13,117 nt of DNA from a bacterium (GCA_021817025.1 JAKAWF010000077.1:1-13117); one strand, 5' to 3'; shown: positions 6,174 through 12,843, numbered from the stretch's first letter. The notes: generated by a model from the letters alone, not told the origin. A program made the numbers and translations.

Positions 6174-6847
6174 AGCCGCCTGCAGCGCCTAACACAGTAT
6201 TAGGCGCTACTGATTCGATCTCAGCGAGGCCCAAGCTCACAAGTAGGCCGATCGAGGCCGAGATCGGTAACGGATGCCGAACTCAGCCTGTTATCTACCC
6301 GACCCGACTCCTCGATGAGGTCGGGACCGGCCCGCTGCCCTTTGACGCCGGGCCGGCGGCCTGCGGTTGCGGGAACCCGGACTTCGGGGCCGGGTGCCAG
6401 GAGTGCAGGGACCAGCATGGTGAGCCCGTCCGCCGGCTGGTCTTCACCGTGTGGGATGAGCCCGTCCCGCTACCGAGGCCAAGGGTGGCCGTCAGAGGCG
6501 GCAAGGCGCACGGCTACACGCCGACCGGCGCCCAGGCCGCCATGTGGAGGATCAGGCAGCAGGCGACCGAGGCCCTGGGTGACCATCCCCGGTTCGCTGG
6601 CCCGGTACGGCTGTCGGTGACCGCTTGGGTGAAGATGCCGGCGAGCATCGCCAAGAGGGATCGGGCGACGGCGCGGCCGACCCGGAGGCCGGACCTGTCC
6701 AACTTCGTGAAGCTGGCCGAAGACGGCTGCGACGTGCTCTGGCAAGACGACTCCCAGGTGGTCGACCTGGTGGCGGCGAAGCGCTACGCCGTGGGCTCCG
6801 CCCCGCGGTGGGTGATTGAGGTCCAGGAGATCGCCGATGCCCGCTGA
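6170..6847 (+). CDS. rusA: RusA-family Holliday junction resolvase
   Basis: Residues about 88-222 of this 225-aa protein match RusA endodeoxyribonucleases, which are magnesium-dependent dimers that cut four-way junctions. RPDLSNFVK (173-181) and WQDDSQVVDL (191-200) are the hallmark motifs. D175, K181 and D193/D194 correspond to E. coli RusA D70, K76 and D90/D91, but S177 stands where E. coli has D72. The family is usually 120-150 aa, so an 87-residue N-terminal extension is extra. It contains C65-x-C67 and C76-x2-C79, a possible zinc ribbon. The ATG start has GGAGGG (6157-6162) at 7 bases and overlaps the previous stop. The first 45 codons have unusual codon use (TTA, GTA, ACA) and hold a palindrome. 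The next in-frame start, GTG near 6449, would cut into the first beta strand. Likely role: resolving replication branches before packaging. Confidence 0.85.
   Translation: MKPPAAPNTVLGATDSISARPKLTSRPIEAEIGNGCRTQPVIYPTRLLDEVGTGPLPFDAGPAACGCGNPDFGAGCQECRDQHGEPVRRLVFTVWDEPVPLPRPRVAVRGGKAHGYTPTGAQAAMWRIRQQATEALGDHPRFAGPVRLSVTAWVKMPASIAKRDRATARPTRRPDLSNFVKLAEDGCDVLWQDDSQVVDLVAAKRYAVGSAPRWVIEVQEIADAR
6184..6208. repeat. Perfect 9-bp palindrome AGCGCCTAA-7-TTAGGCGCT
   Basis: The arms are 6184-6192 and 6200-6208, separated by CACAGTA. The arm sequence AGCGCCTAA also stands directly against the attR core at 12885-12893, and a near copy (TAAGGCGCT) lies at 172-180 beside attL. Its size and symmetry suit a dimeric regulator or integrase arm site. 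It lies in the first codons of the resolvase gene, where a bound protein could block transcription into the resolvase and packaging genes. The surrounding 100 bp is less GC-rich than its neighbours. Confidence 0.65.
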
Positions 6848-7256
6848 AGACTTGGCGGTTAACGATCCCAGGGACTCGGTGATCCTGGCGAAGTACGGCC
6901 ACCGCTGGCGGTGGTACCCGAACCCACCGAGCCGCCGATCAGGTCACCACGACTGGGCGTGCCCTCCAGTGAGCGAGTGGTACTGGGCCGACTCGGTGGA
7001 GGAAGCCCGGACGGCCGCCGAGGCCCTTTCGCTCGCAGGAACCGGCCCTAGCTGGGGCGGAAGCGGCAAGGCGCGTGTCCGAGACCGCCGAGGCCGAATC
7101 GTGGCCGTGGCGGCCGATTCTCGCGATGGCGGCACCGACCGCCTCGAAACAATCTCCTCTCGCGGGCCGAACTTTGTCAGTTCAACGGCCTGCACTCCGG
7201 GGCGGGGCCGCGCGCTCCCGCGACCTCGCCCCACTCCACCCACCTCGGAGCAGTAG
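6837..7256 (+). CDS. Small protein of unknown function
   Basis: The 139-aa product is assigned from ATG 6837 because AGGAG at 6825-6829 lies 7 bases upstream. The gene overlaps the resolvase by 11 bp. Residues 13-65 look globular and aromatic (KYGHRWRWYPNP, then EWYWADSVEEA). From about 70 onward the chain is rich in Gly, Arg, Ser and Pro and is probably disordered. No known domain, signal peptide or membrane segment is visible. It separates the replication block from the packaging block and may be a nucleic-acid-binding accessory protein, but this is a guess from composition only. Confidence 0.6.
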   Translation: MPAEDLAVNDPRDSVILAKYGHRWRWYPNPPSRRSGHHDWACPPVSEWYWADSVEEARTAAEALSLAGTGPSWGGSGKARVRDRRGRIVAVAADSRDGGTDRLETISSRGPNFVSSTACTPGRGRALPRPRPTPPTSEQ

Positions 7257-7264
7257 GAGAACGG

Positions 7265-7702
7265 ATGTCAGACCTCGACACGGCTAAGTCCCACGGGCAT
7301 CGCCACTTTCACCGCCATCCGGGCGGCGCGATCCAGATCCACAGCCACCGACACGTCCACCAGTTCGGCGAGTGGGTGAATCACGAAGAGCCCGACGAGA
7401 TCGAGGATGCCCCGCCGGAGGGCTACCACACTCAGCACGCTGACGGCGATCCGCAAGGGGAGCTGCGCCGGGCTGCCGAGTGCCCCTGGTTACCAGAAAA
7501 CCACCCGCGCTATGCCGTCAACCCGGGCGACGGCGACAAGGCGGCTCAGGGCGCGCCGTCGCGCTTCACGCCCGCCCGAGCCCAGGCCGTGCAGGCCGAG
7601 GTGGACCGACTGTTGCGGCTCGCGGATTACTACGCCGGTATCGATTTGAAGCTGTCCCTGGAGTATCGACAGATGGCCGCCGAAGCGGCACAGCGGAAAT
7701 GA
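7265..7702 (+). CDS. Histidine-rich protein, possible metal binder
   Basis: The 145-aa product starts at ATG 7265 after a good ribosome site (AGGAGA, 7255-7260). Residues 10-32 hold nine histidines in strict alternation (HGHRHFHRH, then HSHRHVH), separated by PGGAIQI. This pattern would put the histidines on one face of a beta hairpin and could bind zinc or nickel. Residues 38-100 are acidic and low-complexity. A C-terminal helix (about 103-145) begins near TPARAQAVQAEVDRLLRLADYY. There is no signal peptide, so it is probably intracellular. I do not know its family. Short histidine-rich proteins are seen now and then in actinophage-like genomes, but I know of no established role. Confidence 0.7.
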   Translation: MSDLDTAKSHGHRHFHRHPGGAIQIHSHRHVHQFGEWVNHEEPDEIEDAPPEGYHTQHADGDPQGELRRAAECPWLPENHPRYAVNPGDGDKAAQGAPSRFTPARAQAVQAEVDRLLRLADYYAGIDLKLSLEYRQMAAEAAQRK

Positions 7703-7712
7703 GGAGAAAGAC

Positions 7713-8111
7713 ATGGCGCAACTGACAATGGACACCTTGGCGACACCGCGGCGCAGGGCATCGGACGAGATGATCGCGGCAAGCGACTTGGGGCCGGACG
7801 AGATAGCCTGCCCGCCCGGCTCGCGCAGCTGGTCGCTGTCAACCACCGGCCACGAGCACCAGCCCGACGAGCGCGGGGTGGTGACCTGCAGAGTGTGCTA
7901 CGAGGCACTGAAGTACGAGAAGGCGGTAGGTAGTTCGCCTGGCCGGATCAGCGCGACGTTCGAGCTTTCAGCCGAGCAAGGCCTGACCTTTCGGCGGTTG
8001 CTGAGCGCCGCGGGCGTGGACGCGACCGAGTGGCTGCGCCGTCAGGTGATCGACACCATCGCGGCGGAGACCAGGCGCGTGGTCGCTCCGCCACCCGAGC
8101 GGCGGCGGTGA
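7713..8111 (+). CDS. Small protein with zinc-knuckle-like and RHH-like parts
   Basis: The 132-aa product starts at ATG 7713, preceded by GAGGAGA. H47-x-H49 and C59-x2-C62 could bind one zinc ion. Residues 80-118 have the shape of a ribbon-helix-helix domain: a strand (SATFELSAEQ), a helix (GLTFRRLLSAA), a turn (GVDAT) and a second helix (EWLRRQVIDTIAAE). The tail is basic. Such a protein could bind DNA. Its place directly before the terminase genes, with a GTGA overlap (8108-8111), suggests a role in regulating or aiding packaging. Both domain calls come from pattern only. Confidence 0.65.
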   Translation: MAQLTMDTLATPRRRASDEMIAASDLGPDEIACPPGSRSWSLSTTGHEHQPDERGVVTCRVCYEALKYEKAVGSSPGRISATFELSAEQGLTFRRLLSAAGVDATEWLRRQVIDTIAAETRRVVAPPPERRR

Positions 8112-8698
8112 GCTCCGAGAGCGATGGGGGGCCGGGCGAAAGCCCGGCTTCCCGTCCCGTCAACAGGCGGCTGTGCGGTGCGAAGAAACGCGACGGCGGC
8201 TCATGCGCGATGCAGGCGATGAGGGGCCAGCAGCGCTGCCGGATGCATGGCGGACGTACTCCGGCGCACATGGCAGCGGCCAAGCGGAGGCTGGCTGAGC
8301 AGAAGGCGCTACGCGCAGTCGAGCGGGAAGGCATCGCACCCCTGGGCGATCCGGTCGAGCAATTGCGAGCGCTGGCAGCCGAGGCGGTGGGGCTCAAGGA
8401 CTTCTTTCACTCTCGGCTGGCCGCCCTGGAGGAACTTCGCTACCAGGGCAACACGGGCGAGCAGCTCCGCAGCGAGGTGGCGCTCTATGAGCGGGCCCTG
8501 GACCGCAGCCAGCGCTTCTTGCACGACTTGGCGAGACTCGGACTGGACGAGCGCCAGGTGCGGGTGAATGAGGCTACTGCGGCGGTGTTTCTCGGCGTGA
8601 TCTCGCGTGGGCTCGCCGGCGCGGGGCTGCCCGACGAGTTGCAGGTCGCGGCGCGGGCGTCGATAGCCCAAGAGCTGCGCCTCATAGAGGCCGGATGA
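8108..8698 (+). CDS. terS: Terminase small subunit candidate with CCCH zinc motif
   Basis: The 196-aa product is assigned from GTG 8108, overlapping the previous stop. The open frame extends upstream but there it only shadows the previous gene. Residues 23-52 hold C23-x9-C33-x10-C44-x2-H47 followed by GGRTP. This CxxHGG pattern is familiar from proteins encoded just before large terminases in actinobacterial phages. The rest is helical: basic residues 55-75, then regularly spaced helices to the end, consistent with an oligomerising ring subunit. It overlaps terL by ATGA (8695-8698), the normal order for a terminase pair. TerS selects the DNA to be packaged, so this protein would decide whether element DNA rather than helper-phage DNA enters the particle. 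The assignment rests on position and motif. Confidence 0.7.
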   Translation: MSSESDGGPGESPASRPVNRRLCGAKKRDGGSCAMQAMRGQQRCRMHGGRTPAHMAAAKRRLAEQKALRAVEREGIAPLGDPVEQLRALAAEAVGLKDFFHSRLAALEELRYQGNTGEQLRSEVALYERALDRSQRFLHDLARLGLDERQVRVNEATAAVFLGVISRGLAGAGLPDELQVAARASIAQELRLIEAG

Positions 8699-10074
8699 TG
8701 GCCGAGTCGGTCTGGGGCACCTTGGCGGCGCGGCTCGAGCATCCGGCCTCCGACCCGGACGCCGAATGGCTGGCGGCCAGAAACCGGTGGCTGGCCCAGG
8801 CGCGGCCAGAGACACAGATCCCACCCGCGGACGCGCCTATCTGGGTCTACCAGGCGGGTAGGGGGACTGGCAAGACCCGGGCGGCCACCGAGGCGGCCTC
8901 GGAGCACTGCCGGACCTTCCCCGGGGCGAGGGTGGCGCTGGTGGGCCGGAGCTTCTCCGATGGCCGGGACGTGCTCGTCGAAGGCGCTGGGAGTGGCCTG
9001 CTGGCGATCCTGCCCAAGTCCGTGGTGGAGAGCTGGAACCGCTCTCAAGGTGTGCTGAGGCTGGTCAACGGGGCGATGCTGAGCATCTACGCCGACACCG
9101 AGCCCGACCGCCTCCGGGGCCCGCAGTTCTCGATGGCGGTCTGTGACGAGCTGGCCTCTTGGACGGGCCGCGACGCGTGGGATACGCTGTTGCTGGCCTG
9201 CAGGCTGGGGCCGAATCCCCAGGTGGTGGTGACCACCACTCCCAAGAACACGGCGCTCTTCCGCGAGCTGGTCGCGGACTCGCGGGTGAAGGTGGTGCGC
9301 GAGAGCACGTGGGTCAACTTGGCCAACCTTGCGCCGAGCTTCCGGGACTCGATCCTGGCCCGGTACGCCGGGACCACGCTCGGCAGGCAGGAGATCGAGG
9401 CCGAGCTGCTCCTCGACGTTGAGGGCGCCATGTGGTCGATCCCCACCCTCGACAAGTACCGGGTGCAGTCGGCTCCCGAGGATCTGGTCCGGGTGGTGGT
9501 GGGAGTGGACCCCGCAGGCGGTGGCAAGGATGAGACCGGGATCGTCGTGGCGGCCCGCGGCCGGGACGGGCACGGCTACGTGCTGGCCGACCGATCTGGG
9601 CGTTACCACCCCGAGGACTGGGCGCGACGTGCGGTCGCCGCCTACCGCGAGTTCAAGGCGGACCGGATCGTGGCCGAGAGGAACTTCGGCGGCGACATGG
9701 TGGAGCACACTCTGGCGACGGTCGACCCCAAGGTCCCGGTGAAGATGGTGACCGCCAGCCGGGGAAAGGCCGTCCGGGCTGAGCCCATCGCGTCCATGTA
9801 TGAGCAAGGGCGCGTCCACCACGTTGGGCAGTTGACCGAGCTCGAGCAGCAGCTCACTACCTGGACCGAGGACTCCCACGACTCGCCGGACCGCCTCGAT
9901 GCCCTGGTGTGGGCGTTGACCGAGCTGATGGACAACGGCCTCTCCGCCGCGTACGTCGCTGCACTTCGCGATCAGGCGGAGGCCCTCGCGCCCTCGGCTG
10001 AGCAGTTGCTCCGGCTGAAGCTGGGCTCGGTGGAGATCAATCCCGCGTGGCGCGGGACAGGAGGTGAACAGTGA
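8695..10074 (+). CDS. terL: Phage terminase large subunit (ATPase and nuclease)
   Basis: This 459-aa protein is a full-length packaging motor. The ATPase domain has Walker A GRGTGKT (55-61), Walker B VCDE with D151 and E152, and a coupling motif VVVTTTPKN (177-185). The RNase H-like nuclease domain starts near 265 and supplies D272 (GVDPAGGG), E328 (VAERNFGG) and D402 (DRLDALVWAL), the three acidic metal ligands expected. The length is typical, and I see no frameshift or missing motif. The ATG at 8695 overlaps the terS stop; a second ATG at 8698 is possible. TerL translocates and cuts DNA at a phage portal, yet no portal or capsid gene follows. Therefore the motor must dock on a helper's procapsid, if it is used at all. 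Confidence 0.95.
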   Translation: MMAESVWGTLAARLEHPASDPDAEWLAARNRWLAQARPETQIPPADAPIWVYQAGRGTGKTRAATEAASEHCRTFPGARVALVGRSFSDGRDVLVEGAGSGLLAILPKSVVESWNRSQGVLRLVNGAMLSIYADTEPDRLRGPQFSMAVCDELASWTGRDAWDTLLLACRLGPNPQVVVTTTPKNTALFRELVADSRVKVVRESTWVNLANLAPSFRDSILARYAGTTLGRQEIEAELLLDVEGAMWSIPTLDKYRVQSAPEDLVRVVVGVDPAGGGKDETGIVVAARGRDGHGYVLADRSGRYHPEDWARRAVAAYREFKADRIVAERNFGGDMVEHTLATVDPKVPVKMVTASRGKAVRAEPIASMYEQGRVHHVGQLTELEQQLTTWTEDSHDSPDRLDALVWALTELMDNGLSAAYVAALRDQAEALAPSAEQLLRLKLGSVEINPAWRGTGGEQ

Positions 10075-10175
10075 ACCGAGCCGAGAGGCGGAAGCAGCCC
10101 GGGAAGGCTCCGACCCTGACGGGGTTGCAAGAGCGCTTCCGGCGCATACTCGAAGACGCCCAGCGGATGAACTGA
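10071..10175 (+). CDS. 34-aa basic protein after terL
   Basis: This short frame starts at GTG 10071, overlapping the terL stop by 4 bp. It follows AGGAGGTGA (10059-10067), the strongest ribosome site in the window. The peptide begins VNRAERRKQPGK and ends in a probable helix (LQERFRRILEDAQRMN). It is basic with no cysteines and no membrane segment. Small phage proteins starting with NRAERR are familiar, but I know of no function. The near-perfect ribosome site and the coupling to terL make it a real gene despite its size. It is the last gene of the forward core. Confidence 0.65.
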   Translation: MNRAERRKQPGKAPTLTGLQERFRRILEDAQRMN

Positions 10176-10356
10176 GCGGCTCGGTCGTAAGGGCGTTGCT
10201 TGCGGCCGCCTATGTTACTTGGGCCTGACGGGCATGTCTGCGCCATTTGAGCCGCCGGCCCGGGAGAGTGGGCCACCGCCAACGTCGTGAGACGGGCATG
10301 GGGGCGATTCTCACCGAGCCGTGGCTGGTGCCGCGCTGGCTGTCATTCGCCAGAGG

Positions 10357-10374
10357 GGTGTGGGGCGCCACACC
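10357..10374. terminator. Hairpin between convergent genes
   Basis: GGTGTGG (10357-10363) pairs perfectly with CCACACC (10368-10374) around a GGCG loop. It lies 3 bases beyond the stop of the minus-strand lipoprotein gene and downstream of the forward core, so it could end transcription from either side. No T run follows. The rest of 10176-10377 shows no convincing gene. Confidence 0.4.
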
Positions 10375-10377
10375 GAT

Positions 10378-10896
10378 TCATGAGGCAGGCGGAAGCCCTA
10401 GGTCGTGCCGCACCTCATTAGCGTCTACGAGGGATGCCGCTTCGGCGCTGGCGAACCCTTGCTCCCATGTGCCCGCGTTCAGGAAGTTGACGGCGCTGAG
10501 CGTCTCAAGGGAGGCATCGATCTGGGCCATTGCACCCGCGAGCGCTCGAGCGTCTGCCTCAGCCGAACCCGGCCAGTTTGTATCTTCGAGTTGATGCTCG
10601 AACACGGAGTCAGCCGCGAGCAACGGCTGGGCCGCCGCCTCGGCCTGGGCGTCGGTGGTGGAGTTGGTCCACGTGGCCGCAACTGCCGAGAATTTGGCCC
10701 CGGCCACGTTGTCCGGCCCGACGTCAGCTAGGTACGCCGCCGCCGCGGCCTTGAGAGTCAGATTCGTGGGCGTAGGGCTGGCTGGTGGGGTCGCTGCGCC
10801 GCCAGTGCTCGGAGCCGCAGTGCCCCCGCAGGCTGCGATCCCCACTACCAGTAGTCCAGTTCCCAGGGCGTTCGTGCCGAGCCGGACGTACTTCAC
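10378..10896 (-). CDS. Secreted lipoprotein of unknown function
   Basis: The 172-aa product starts at GTG 10896, with GGGAGG eight bases upstream. The frame is open further upstream, but that part lacks the features of a signal peptide and is rejected. Residues 2-23 form a lipoprotein signal peptide ending in the lipobox IAAC, with C23 as the expected acylated residue. A Ser/Thr/Pro/Ala linker follows (about 24-46), then a mainly helical domain of about 125 residues (LKAAAAAYLADVG, TTDAQAEAAAQPL, VRHDLGLPP). It should be anchored on the outer face of the cell membrane. Similar all-helical lipoproteins occur in actinobacterial genomes without known role. In a phage-related element, surface lipoproteins may block superinfection or alter the lysogen surface, but this is inference. 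Confidence 0.8.
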   Translation of the reverse strand: MKYVRLGTNALGTGLLVVGIAACGGTAAPSTGGAATPPASPTPTNLTLKAAAAAYLADVGPDNVAGAKFSAVAATWTNSTTDAQAEAAAQPLLAADSVFEHQLEDTNWPGSAEADARALAGAMAQIDASLETLSAVNFLNAGTWEQGFASAEAASLVDANEVRHDLGLPPAS

Positions 10897-11334
10897 TCCA
10901 TGAACCCTCCCGCGGTCGTGGCGGCGCAACCTAAATGATGCTCCAAATTGTCCCGTCAGGGGCGCATCTCGACGCTTGAACTGATCGTCACCCTCCCCGA
11001 GATCGCTACGCTCCTCAAGGTATCTCCGGTCTTCCAAGGCCGGCAGATCCGGGCCAGCGACCCGCCCACACTTGAACTCAGGCGCTCGATGAGAGTCGAC
11101 CGACTTGACCGGGGCGCCCGCCTCAATTGCAGGCGGGAGTCGATTCAAGTCAGATGGCAAGAGAGTGGGCGTGACGCGGTCCTCACCACTGGGGCTGGCA
11201 CCGCGGGCCGCGCCTCGGCCCTCCGTCCAAAGGAACTTGTCGCCGTCGCACGTTGGGACGATAATCGCCGTGACGCTGAGGTACTAGCCCGGCATCGCGG
11301 CCCGGGTGCCACGGCTGTTCGGAGGGTCTAGCGG
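10897..11334. other. Non-coding gap between two lipoprotein genes
   Basis: These 438 bases hold the divergent start regions of the two lipoprotein genes. Open frames exist on both strands, but they look like chance frames in GC-rich DNA: low-complexity, arginine-rich and without good ribosome sites. A nested inverted repeat is visible, GACTTGA (11102-11108) with TCAAGTC (11145-11151) outside and CCCGCCT (11117-11123) with AGGCGGG (11131-11137) inside. It could be an RNA hairpin, an attenuator or a regulator site. No clear -35/-10 pair was found. Confidence 0.45.
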
Positions 11335-12015
11335 GTGGTGAGAGGAAGCGTTACGGTCGGAATCGCATCCGCCATGGCAGCAGTTGGCATCGTCATCGGA
11401 CTCACGGCGTGCGGAGGGCCGCCACTGTCCTCTGCCAAGAGCCCGGGGAGGTCCTCCACACCAACCTCCACGTCCACGCCCGCCCTCAGCGCCGGTCAGC
11501 AACAGTTCGTGAACGACATGCGGGGTACCTTCAGCTTCGACAGCTCAGTCCAGGACGACACCATTGCCACGTTCGGGCAGCAAGTGTGCAGCGACCTGCA
11601 AGGTGGAAACACGGTCGCCACGGAAGTGCCCTTCGCCGAGAAGTCGTGGTCGAACATGACGGCGGGCGACGCGATCCAGATGGTCACGTTAGCGACCAAG
11701 GACATTTGCCCGTCCCAGGCGAAGCCGCAGACCGTGACCTACGCAGTCACCGGCGACAGCGCGGATGTGACTTATGGGCCAGCGGGGTCGAACTTTCAGG
11801 GCGTGGTCCCTATGTCTGTCACGCAGCCGCTCGGGAGCCCGTCCTACTACTCGATCGACGCGCAGCTCAACGCTGGCGGCAGTGTGACTTGCGAACTCGC
11901 AGTGGACGGAGTGTCCATTTCAACCGCGTCAGCTTCAGGTGCCTACAACATCGCCTCATGCGAAATAGATCAGTCCCCGGCGACGGGGAGCTGGGAGAAC
12001 ACAAACAATGGATGA
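11335..12015 (+). CDS. Lipoprotein with DUF732-like and MmpS-like parts
   Basis: The 226-aa product starts at GTG 11335 with GGAGG at 11321-11325 (GTG 11338 is an alternative). Residues 3-26 are a lipoprotein signal peptide with lipobox LTAC and acylation at C26. A Ser/Thr-rich linker follows to about residue 48. Residues about 50-130 resemble DUF732 (FVNDMRG, DDTIATFGQQVCSDLQGG, DICPSQ), with cysteines near 84 and 125 that could pair. Residues about 130-222 resemble the MmpS-type beta sandwich of actinobacteria (VTYAVTGDSADVTYGPAG, YNIASCEID). Both domain types are extracytoplasmic. Leu119 uses TTA (11689-11691). The gene lies in the accessory region, apart from the forward core. It may be a surface cargo gene carried by the element, with no assigned role. 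Confidence 0.82.
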   Translation: MVRGSVTVGIASAMAAVGIVIGLTACGGPPLSSAKSPGRSSTPTSTSTPALSAGQQQFVNDMRGTFSFDSSVQDDTIATFGQQVCSDLQGGNTVATEVPFAEKSWSNMTAGDAIQMVTLATKDICPSQAKPQTVTYAVTGDSADVTYGPAGSNFQGVVPMSVTQPLGSPSYYSIDAQLNAGGSVTCELAVDGVSISTASASGAYNIASCEIDQSPATGSWENTNNG

Positions 12016-12218
12016 AGCCGAGTCACCGGCCGCTTGCGGATGTGGCCGGGCGGCCGGGTCGGCTTCCCGTCCAGGCCGGTTGACTTCGCTTTGATCTGAG
12101 GTGTCGACGGGTCGGCACCTCCCACTTTGGCATCGTTCCGCACTGTCTTGCCATCTACTCCGACCGCCTCCGCGATCGCCAGGTACCTATGCCCCGCCCT
12201 CCGCAGAAGCAACTCCAC
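12016..12218 (-). pseudogene. Remnant of a ParB-like partition/HTH protein
   Basis: The minus-strand frame from GTG 12218 reads RYLAIAEAVGVDGKTVRND, a helix-turn-helix resembling ParB-type proteins. About 20 residues later comes TGLDGKPTRP, close to the GxDGKxYP signature that follows the helix-turn-helix in such proteins. The N-terminal ParB domain that should precede it is missing: the adjacent gene ends at 12241 with no related sequence upstream. The open frame runs on into the 3' end of the lipoprotein gene (to 11970), where it is only antisense. It is most likely a 3' fragment left by an earlier insertion or deletion. A small active DNA-binding protein is less likely. Confidence 0.5.
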
Positions 12219-12240
12219 CGGCCGGGTGAGGGACGGTGCG

Positions 12241-12420
12241 TTAGCGGCTCTTGCCGGTCCTCCGCGCCTGCACCAGGCCGGCCGCGACCAGGACCACCAC
12301 CCCGATCAGCAGCTCCACGGCCCGCAGCGGCCAAGAGCTGTTCAGCCACGATGAGGTGAGCAGCAGCAGGGCGATGACCCACAGGCAGCCCGAGCAGCAG
12401 CCGTTGCGGGACTTCCTCAC
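12241..12420 (-). CDS. 59-aa membrane protein with CCxxC motif
   Basis: This protein starts at GTG 12420, overlapping the stop of the gene before it by 4 bp. Residues 13-27 and 34-50 are hydrophobic and would form two membrane segments in a hairpin. CCSGC (8-12) lies just before the first, and a basic tail (QARRTGKSR) follows the second. It is the last of three coupled minus-strand genes. The cysteine cluster recalls that in the preceding 44-aa protein and may bind a metal or be a site for lipid or disulfide attachment. Family unknown. Confidence 0.6.
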   Translation of the reverse strand: MRKSRNGCCSGCLWVIALLLLTSSWLNSSWPLRAVELLIGVVVLVAAGLVQARRTGKSR

Positions 12421-12551
12421 AGCGAGGGACCGCCCATCGCCCAGGCCACTGCCACCAGGAGCGCCCAGGCGAGCGCCAGCACCACCAGGGGCACCGAGCA
12501 GCCTACGCACCCACAGCCGGGAGAGCGCACCCACACCCTAGGGCGCCTCAC
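12417..12551 (-). CDS. 44-aa membrane protein with CxCxxC motif
   Basis: The frame begins at GTG 12551, overlapping the stop of the upstream gene (GTGA), and ends in a GTGA overlap with the next gene. The basic N-terminus (VRRPRVWVR) is followed by CGCVGC (13-18) and one strongly hydrophobic segment (about 19-38). This is a single-pass membrane protein, probably with the N-terminus in the cytoplasm. The two 4-bp overlaps and the cysteine cluster shared with the downstream product make it likely to be a genuine gene despite its length. Function unknown. Confidence 0.55.
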   Translation of the reverse strand: MRRPRVWVRSPGCGCVGCSVPLVVLALAWALLVAVAWAMGGPSL

Positions 12552-12769
12552 GCCGGCCCCTCGGCGAGGATCTCCCGCACCCGCCGGCGGTAGCAGAGCA
12601 GCAGGACAGCCGCCGCTCCCAGCGCCACCTCGTCCACCGGGCCGGGGATGGGCAGCAGGCCGAACACCAGCAGCCACCGGACCGGCCGGGGTAGCCGCTC
12701 GTCCGTGGCAAGGCGCCGGAGCGCCCGGTACACAGCGCGGAGCCGGACCATAGGGCGACTGTACGTCAA
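12548..12769 (-). CDS. Small YkvA/DUF1232-like membrane protein
   Basis: The 73-aa product has a basic N-terminal half and a hydrophobic hairpin with LLPIPGPVDEVALG (about 39-52), the pattern seen in YkvA-like (DUF1232) proteins. A membrane location is likely. TTG 12769 is chosen because GGAGG lies 5 bases upstream; ATG 12751 is an alternative, but no ribosome site sits near it. A -10-like TTTAAT on the minus strand lies at 12802-12797, without a clear -35. It heads a three-gene operon that ends at 12241 and lies just inside attR, a usual place for cargo genes. Confidence 0.6.
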   Translation of the reverse strand: MTYSRPMVRLRAVYRALRRLATDERLPRPVRWLLVFGLLPIPGPVDEVALGAAAVLLLCYRRRVREILAEGPA

Positions 12770-12843
12770 CTGCCCCTCCGGGGGCCTTGCAACCTGATTA
12801 AAGCATTCGGGGTATGGACGCCTTGGGCAGCGCTTTCGGAAAG

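Noticed and set aside
8485..9879. Minus-strand open frame of 464 aa
   Set aside because: It is fully antisense to terS and terL, has His/Gly/Pro-rich composition typical of GC-rich shadow frames, and shows no domain.
10897..11160. Upstream extension of the minus-strand lipoprotein gene
   Set aside because: The added residues lack any signal-peptide character and would bury the true signal peptide. GTG 10896 has a good ribosome site.
10948..11331. Plus-strand open frame of 127 aa between the lipoprotein genes
   Set aside because: It is arginine-rich and low-complexity with no motif or suitable ribosome site, and it looks like a chance frame in GC-rich DNA.
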